Source: an uncultured Lachnospiraceae bacterium
GTDB lineage: Bacteria > Bacillota > Clostridia > Lachnospirales > Lachnospiraceae
Assembly: GCA_910578885.1 (NCBI GenBank)
Contig: CAJTSH010000069.1
Coordinates: 1-10,753 of the forward strand
DNA: 10,753 nt
Direction of reading: 5' to 3'
Part shown: in pieces, positions 6,929 to 10,753 of the stretch
Position numbering within the stretch: position 1 is the first letter of the stretch
Layout of the letters: every line of letters starts with the position of its first letter
Program-made: the position numbers and the translations under genes
The notes under the pieces: model-generated
What the model saw: only the letters and a program-made list of their open reading frames with translations
Told to the model about the DNA's origin: nothing
The model's database searches: none

Positions 6929-8167
6929 TTAGATATTTCTACTATTGACTACTTGTTTCACACTGTTATTCCCGTCAATTTGTATGCCATACCGACTCTT
7001 CTTCTGCTTCTTCTTCATCTTCTTTAAAAATTCCAAGGTAAACGGAAGATATGGCTCGAATGTCTTCAGATATTCCTTTGAAAAAAACTGCGGGTTCATA
7101 GACGCAGCAAAAAGCGTGACTTCAACACAATTTTTCACCACAAATCCCTTTAACTCTGGATTTCTAGGTTCAAATTCCCGAATCACATTCCAGCCGAACC
7201 AGAGCAGGCGGTTCACGCGCTGCTCCAAACGCTTCTGCTCCGCCGCCTTTGTCATCAGCGTACGGCTTCCAGCCTTCTGATCCTCTTCTATATCCTGCAA
7301 ATCGTCTACAAGCTGAAGCAGAAACCCAAATTTTAAATAAAATCTTTCTTCCCGCTCCAACCAATTTTCTGTTGAGAAAAGATAATCTGCCAAAACCGAA
7401 GAGCTTCCCTTCCAAATTGAAATATCAAGAATCTCAGCTTCCGTAATCTCCGTCTTTTGCTGCCTGATGCTGCAATTCTGGGCTTCTAGCAGCTGCAAAA
7501 GAATACTCTCAACCTTCTTCCGTTTTGTCTCCTTGTAAGCCTTCCCTATCATGTCTAAAAGACAGCATGTTTTCTCCTCCAACGGATTTTGCGGCAGCAC
7601 GTTCCCGCCCTTTAATTTTAAAGCAATCATCCGGTTATACCGCTCTTTTTCCCGGCTTGAAACCCGTTCATCATCAATGTAATTATCCGTATAAGGGTAA
7701 AGCAGGCTGTATGCCAGAATTGGTTCCCCGGCATTTTGCTCCTCTCCCTGCATGTCCACAAGTATTGCATAGATAAAATAATTTCTCAACGCCTGCCAAA
7801 TCTGAGCTTTATTCAACGTCTGGTCAAATCCTCTGACCTGCTCCACGAAACGCCTCGCTTCCCTCTTAAACGCCTCAAGTTTCTCTTCGCTCATCCATTC
7901 GGTAATGAAAAGTATCTTCTCTTTCCTCAAAAAATCCCACAGATCCTGTTCCAATTCCTGCTCCCACTGTTCCCGCCGTTCTTCCTCTTTTGGTCTCTGT
8001 TGGAATTTCTTGTGCAATCGTTCGGACAATGCCTGCACGAACGTCTCATTTTCCTTCTTCCGTTCTAAATCTATCTTAGGAAAAATATCAGGATTCTCTT
8101 GTAAGAAAAACGGAAATTTTTCCGGCTGTTTTTCCCATACTTTTTTGATTTCTTCTCGCTCTTTCAT
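6929..8167 (-). CDS. Class I isoprenoid synthase-fold protein, function unknown
   Basis: This 412-residue soluble protein has no signal peptide or membrane segment. It carries the two acidic motifs of class I terpene/prenyl synthases: DNYIDDE (D161, D165, D166) and VDDLQDIEED (D288, D289, D292, D296) inside LQLVDDLQD, close to the second motif of prenyl- and phytoene/squalene-type synthases. A lysine in WKGSSS (K253) lies between them, where such enzymes often contact diphosphate. In the family these acids bind Mg2+ and a prenyl diphosphate. The first about 120 residues are highly charged and probably helical, and the C-terminus has a Lys-rich patch (382-391). It is not a clear match to FPP synthase, phytoene synthase or the YtpB (DUF2600) family. 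The start has AAGGA (8178-8182) 10 nt upstream. No other isoprenoid gene is nearby; the downstream gene on this strand is the glucanase, 167 bp away. The substrate cannot be predicted. Confidence 0.75.
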   Translation of the reverse strand: MKEREEIKKVWEKQPEKFPFFLQENPDIFPKIDLERKKENETFVQALSERLHKKFQQRPKEEERREQWEQELEQDLWDFLRKEKILFITEWMSEEKLEAFKREARRFVEQVRGFDQTLNKAQIWQALRNYFIYAILVDMQGEEQNAGEPILAYSLLYPYTDNYIDDERVSSREKERYNRMIALKLKGGNVLPQNPLEEKTCCLLDMIGKAYKETKRKKVESILLQLLEAQNCSIRQQKTEITEAEILDISIWKGSSSVLADYLFSTENWLEREERFYLKFGFLLQLVDDLQDIEEDQKAGSRTLMTKAAEQKRLEQRVNRLLWFGWNVIREFEPRNPELKGFVVKNCVEVTLFAASMNPQFFSKEYLKTFEPYLPFTLEFLKKMKKKQKKSRYGIQIDGNNSVKQVVNSRNI

Positions 8168-8214
8168 ATTCAGATTGTCCTTATTCTTTGAAAAATCTCC
8201 TTGTTCGCATTATG

Positions 8215-8243
8215 AAAAAAGCCCTCCGCCTTGCGGCGAAGGA
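8215..8243 (-). terminator. Intrinsic terminator in the leader of the isoprenoid-synthase-like gene
   Basis: On the minus strand, a 9-pair GC-rich stem (arms 8235-8243 and 8222-8230, with two G-U pairs) closes on a GCAA tetraloop and is followed by C and six T's (8215-8220). It is oriented toward the gene starting at 8167 and lies 48 nt before its ATG. No minus-strand gene upstream needs it: the next gene is the plus-strand one at 8445. It therefore acts on a leader or small-RNA transcript, or as a barrier to antisense transcription. Confidence 0.85.
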
Positions 8244-8264
8244 CTAAACTTTCTTTGCACCTAC

Positions 8265-8293
8265 ATTCTAGCAAGCGCAAAGAGTAAAGTCAA
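8265..8293 (-). promoter_or_regulatory. Strong sigma-A promoter driving toward the isoprenoid-synthase-like gene
   Basis: TTGACT (8288-8293) and TAGAAT (8265-8270) on the minus strand are exactly 17 bases apart, each 5 of 6 to consensus. The start point would be near 8258, leaving only about 15 nt before the terminator stem. RNA that stops at the terminator would be about 44 nt; RNA that reads through would carry a leader of about 90 nt before the ATG at 8167. Confidence 0.65.
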
Positions 8294-8444
8294 TAGAGCT
8301 GTTCATTAAATTTAACGCTAAAATTCTTGCAATTACCGGAATTAAAATTTTTATTTATAAAACAATATGGAAATGTAATAGTAATTACAGCTTCTTTATG
8401 GTAAAATTTTAAGAAGGTAAATCAGGATTCGAAAGGAGAAGAAC

Positions 8445-9056
8445 ATGAAATTCAATACAGACGAACTTATTTGGACAAGAGAACCGAAGCAATACACAAT
8501 TAATCAGGACAGAATAGAAATCGTTACAATGCCTCGCACAGATCTTTGGCAGCGCACGTATTATCATTTTAGAAATGACAACGCGCCTGTACTGCAATTT
8601 GAGACCGGCGAGAAATATTTTTCTTTTGCCGTAAAAACAGATTTTACAGAAAGCCATCACCGCTTTGACCAATGCGGTATTGTAATGTACCTTAATAGCG
8701 AAAATTGGTTAAAAGCATCTGTTGAATACGAAAACGAAACCTTTCAGCATCTGGGAAGTGTTGTAACAAATCATGGATATTCTGATTGGGCGACAACAGA
8801 GATTCCTGCCAAAGTCAAGACTATGTGGTACAGGTTAAGCCGACGTGAAGATGATTACTGTATCGAGTGTTCCGCAGACGGACAAAAATTTTCCCAGATG
8901 CGTGTCTGCCATATGTGGGAAGGTTCTGAAAAAATAAAATTTGGGATTTATGCCTGCAGCCCAGAAGATTCTACCTTCAAAGCCATTTTTACTGATATGA
9001 AACGTACAGAGTGTATGTGGAAAGCGCATGATGGTCAGGCTCCTGATGAAACGTAA
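8445..9056 (+). CDS. DUF1349-like protein
   Basis: This 203-residue protein resembles the DUF1349 family, expected to adopt a concanavalin-A/lectin-like beta-sandwich. Family-like features are the opening strand with LIWTREP, NDNAPVLQFE (44-53), the core DQCGIVMYLNSENWLKASVE (75-94), HLGSVVTNHGYSDWATTEIP (102-121), and the late strand GIYACSPEDSTF (167-178). There is no signal peptide or membrane segment, so it is probably cytoplasmic. A biochemical role is not established to my knowledge; the fold suggests carbohydrate binding, which is inference. AAGGAG (8433-8438) lies 6 nt before the ATG. The gene is divergent from the isoprenoid-synthase-like gene across a 277-bp interval. I saw no convincing promoter pair of its own and no clear terminator after the stop. 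It faces the MerR gene in a converging arrangement with 227 bp between. Confidence 0.8.
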   Translation: MKFNTDELIWTREPKQYTINQDRIEIVTMPRTDLWQRTYYHFRNDNAPVLQFETGEKYFSFAVKTDFTESHHRFDQCGIVMYLNSENWLKASVEYENETFQHLGSVVTNHGYSDWATTEIPAKVKTMWYRLSRREDDYCIECSADGQKFSQMRVCHMWEGSEKIKFGIYACSPEDSTFKAIFTDMKRTECMWKAHDGQAPDET

Positions 9057-9229
9057 GATACTTTCAGTACAAACATAGACAATGCAAGTTTCAGTATAAA
9101 ATTGCCAAATAAAGATGTTAGCTGCCCTAAAATAAGAAGCACAAAGTTCTTGGTGAATAATTTTGGCGTCATCCATTCTCAAGTTTTCGCAATAGGTAAT
9201 TTGACTTCAGACAGATATGTCTTGAATTC

Positions 9230-9263
9230 AAAAAAGAGCACCTATCATTTCTGACAGATGCTC
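9230..9263 (-). terminator. Intrinsic terminator of the MerR-type gene
   Basis: On the minus strand, a 12-pair stem (arms 9252-9263 and 9236-9247, two G-U wobbles) closes on a GAAA tetraloop and is followed by six T's (9230-9235). It starts 20 nt after the stop codon of the MerR-family gene. The rest of the interval 9057-9229 shows no gene I can support. Confidence 0.9.
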
Positions 9264-9283
9264 TCCGCTAGTACAATATCAAA

Positions 9284-10012
9284 TTATTTCTTACAGTAAA
9301 TCTTAATAGCCTGAAAAACAAATTCTGCCGTACCTTCGCCGCCTGCCTTGTCAATATTTTCTGTGAAATCTCCGCCGCCGGCATACATATTGCCAAGACT
9401 GTACAAAATTTCATCTGAACAATTATAGAAGTTTATGGTAATAAAATCCTGCAGTTTTTTCACCTGCGCCTGAACCTTCCCCGCATCCGGAGCAAGTTCA
9501 AGCATTGTCCCAAACTCAGTAAATATAGACATCATCTGTGTACTGATGCTCTTTTCTTCCTGTGCCGTCCGGTTCTTGTTTTTTTCTTCAAACTCACGGT
9601 ATTCGGGAGTATTTCCCCACAATGATTTTGCCTGTGCAGCATATTCATCAATCTTACTTGTATCAAATGCCGTAAAATCCATTTTATTCACTCCAATCAT
9701 TTTTATTCCACGAGCAAGGTCTATCAGGTTTTCCAAATGCTCCTTTTTTAACGTAAGCAAAGTAATCTGTTGTTCCAGCGCTTTGCTCCGGTCGAAGTTC
9801 GGATTATTGATAATAGCTTTTATCTCCCTTAAAGGAAATTCAAGCTCACGAAACAATAAAATCTGCTGCAGCTTTTCCAGTGCCGCATCGTCATACAGCC
9901 TGTAGCCCGACTCAGTATATTTTGCAGGGTGCAAAAGACCAATCTTATCGTAGTATTGCAGGGTGCGTATACTCACGCCTGTCAATTTGCTCACTTCATT
10001 TACTGTCATCAT
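9284..10012 (-). CDS. MerR-family regulator with TipAS-type ligand domain
   Basis: This 242-residue transcription factor binds promoters with overlong spacers and switches them on when a ligand binds. Residues 2-70 form the MerR winged-helix domain (VNEVSKLTGVSIRTLQYYDK, then GLLHPA, then SGYRLYDD). A dimerising coiled coil spans about 76-105. Residues about 122-240 match the TipAS antibiotic-recognition domain, with W132, ELAPDAGKVQ (172-181), LGNMYAGGGDF (206-216) and a terminal Phe-rich helix. The closest named types I know are TipAL of Streptomyces and Mta of Bacillus, so an amphipathic drug or cyclic peptide is the likely ligand; the actual ligand is unknown. Two ATGs stand in tandem. 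The first (10010-10012) is favoured, with AGGAGG (10021-10026) 8 nt away. It probably regulates its own promoter. The MATE efflux gene lies upstream but is separated from it by a truncated gene, so a regulatory link to efflux is only a guess. Confidence 0.9.
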   Translation of the reverse strand: MMTVNEVSKLTGVSIRTLQYYDKIGLLHPAKYTESGYRLYDDAALEKLQQILLFRELEFPLREIKAIINNPNFDRSKALEQQITLLTLKKEHLENLIDLARGIKMIGVNKMDFTAFDTSKIDEYAAQAKSLWGNTPEYREFEEKNKNRTAQEEKSISTQMMSIFTEFGTMLELAPDAGKVQAQVKKLQDFITINFYNCSDEILYSLGNMYAGGGDFTENIDKAGGEGTAEFVFQAIKIYCKK

Positions 10013-10038
10013 CTTTTCTACCTCCTCGCGTTAACCAT

Positions 10039-10069
10039 ATTATAAACTATGACGTAACGTAGGAGTCAA
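10039..10069 (-). promoter_or_regulatory. MerR-type promoter and operator with 19-bp spacer
   Basis: On the minus strand, TTGACT (10064-10069) and a perfect TATAAT (10039-10044) are 19 bases apart, the spacing typical of MerR-controlled promoters. The spacer holds an imperfect dyad centred on 10056 (10046-10066): ACGT-T-ACGT at the core with ACT/AGT ends, 7 of 10 positions symmetric. Transcription would start near 10032, just ahead of the Shine-Dalgarno sequence of the MerR gene. This strongly suggests autoregulation. The TGA inside TTGACT is also the stop codon of the truncated kinase gene. Confidence 0.88.
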
Positions 10070-10377
10070 TATTTTTCTGCGAGTTCCGTGATGATCTTTC
10101 TCTGGGCAAAGAAAATTTCATCCTGCAGGTATTCCGAATTTCCGGAGGACATGGTACGGGAATAAGATAAATTTTTCACCAGATTATACAGCACACTGCT
10201 GTTACGGTGTTCCCCCTGTTCCTCCACGAACTCTTTTCCAAAACCGCTTTCCTGCGCCGTCATTTCTATCAGTTCTCTGTCATAAAAGGGAACGCCAAGT
10301 ATTTTAGCAACCTGCTCCCCTATGGTATGTCCGCCGCTTCCGCATTGCCGTCCGATTGTAATAACCTGACCTGCCAT
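10066..10377 (-). pseudogene. Cytidylate-kinase-like gene, truncated at about half length
   Basis: This 103-residue product starts like the cytidylate-kinase-like family (Cytidylate_kin2), with the nucleotide-binding loop GRQCGSGGHTIG at 9-20 and then LGVPFYDRELI (27-37). Family members are about 200 residues. This one stops just after FFAQRKIITELAEK, where relatives continue into a VIVGR-type segment, with a single odd residue (Y) before TGA. I did not find the missing half elsewhere in the window. It is therefore probably a non-functional stump left by a deletion or insertion; a short functional protein is unlikely because the phosphate-acceptor half is gone. GGGAGG lies 9 nt before the ATG, and the start is 6 nt after the MATE stop codon, so both were one operon. 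Confidence 0.85.
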
Positions 10378-10383
10378 AATCCA

Positions 10384-10753
10384 TTACCTCCCTGCTGTTT
10401 CTTTTTGTCCCTTATTCTCAAAAATACGTTTCCAGAATACTTTCACTGTAATCAATGCAATAATTCCAGACAAAGCGTCAGAAAACGGACCTGCCCATAA
10501 AATTCCTTCCACACCCATTGTATAACCTAAAATCAGCATAGCAGGAATCAACAGAATAATCTGCCTTGAAAGGGTAAGCGCCGCAGCCGGAATCGGCTTT
10601 CCGATTGCCTGAAAAAAAATACCTACAACTGCGCCCGACGGGATCAGAAAACAGGCAAGCAGATAAATGCGGAAACATTTTACCGCGAATTCTACATAAA
10701 GGTCTGATTCCTGTCCAAAAATACCGATGATCTGCTCCGGGAAAACCTGGAAG
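10384..10753 (-). CDS. MATE-family efflux transporter, C-terminal part
   Basis: The last 123 codons of a multidrug/toxin extrusion transporter run off the right edge, so the start is outside the window. Translation gives EQIIGIFG, then FRIYLLACFLIPSGAVVGIF, then FQAIGKPIPAAALTLSRQI, then GVEGILWAGPFSDALSGIIA, with alternating hydrophobic helices and a basic tail ending in ETAGR. The FQAIGKP...LSRQ and GVEGIWWAxPxSD patterns are typical of MATE C-terminal helices. The family exports cationic drugs in exchange for Na+ or H+. The stop (TAA, 10384-10386) is 6 nt from the kinase-like start. The nearby TipAS-type regulator makes a drug-response role tempting but is not proof. Confidence 0.9.
   Translation of the reverse strand, partial: FQVFPEQIIGIFGQESDLYVEFAVKCFRIYLLACFLIPSGAVVGIFFQAIGKPIPAAALTLSRQIILLIPAMLILGYTMGVEGILWAGPFSDALSGIIALITVKVFWKRIFENKGQKETAGR

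Noticed and set aside
7736..8309. Plus-strand frames over the isoprenoid-synthase-like gene
   Set aside because: They are Phe/Leu/Ser-rich shadows of a Lys/Glu-rich coding strand, without start signals.
8835..9182. Minus-strand frame of 115 residues
   Set aside because: It overlaps the 3' half of the DUF1349-like gene antisense, has no ribosome binding site and no family resemblance.
1..10753. CRISPR array, tRNA, rRNA or known riboswitch
   Set aside because: No regular repeat-spacer pattern, tRNA-like cloverleaf or recognisable riboswitch core was seen by eye on either strand.

Overview
The window looks like chromosomal DNA of a low-to-moderate GC Gram-positive anaerobe, most likely a gut Lachnospiraceae/Clostridia relative. 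The support is strong AGGAGG-type ribosome binding sites, sigma-A-type promoters, intrinsic terminators with T-runs, a MATE transporter/cytidylate-kinase-like gene pair of a kind common in that group, and a large secreted polysaccharide-degrading enzyme. Family assignments are made by eye from motifs; no database search was run.

Layout, left to right. Positions 45-250 hold an overlooked, multiply frameshifted remnant of a RhuM-family gene (minus strand), preceded by a short TGCGAA tandem repeat. Positions 310-1770 (minus) hold an AlbA_2/Schlafen-like plus RecG-C-terminal-like regulator broken by one in-frame TGA. The stretch 1792-2102 carries its likely promoter, a dyad and a strong minus-strand terminator. 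Positions 2103-6761 (minus) encode the centrepiece: a 1552-residue secreted enzyme with two catalytic domains of different families, GH16 and GH64, both associated with beta-1,3-glucan. They are joined by an Ig-like Big_2 domain, a CBM56-like module, a beta/gamma-crystallin-like domain and a ricin-type (CBM13-like) trefoil, and preceded by three copies of a module I cannot name.

Upstream of it on the same strand (6929-8167) lies an orphan protein with both Asp-rich motifs of class I isoprenoid synthases. Its leader has a near-consensus promoter followed about 15 nt later by an intrinsic terminator, which suggests attenuation or a tiny RNA. A DUF1349-like gene (8445-9056, plus) is divergent from it. 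A MerR/TipAS-type regulator (9284-10012, minus) follows, with a textbook 19-bp-spacer promoter containing a dyad operator, and its own terminator.

At the right edge, a MATE efflux gene (partial) and a cytidylate-kinase-like gene form an operon (minus). The kinase gene is cut to about half length exactly where the MerR promoter begins, so a rearrangement junction sits near 10066.

Functionally, the enzyme would attack fungal, yeast or plant beta-1,3-glucan outside the cell: GH16 makes internal cuts and GH64 releases short oligosaccharides. No transporter or sugar regulator for the products is in the window. The broken genes at both ends suggest accessory, recombining DNA around the glucanase.
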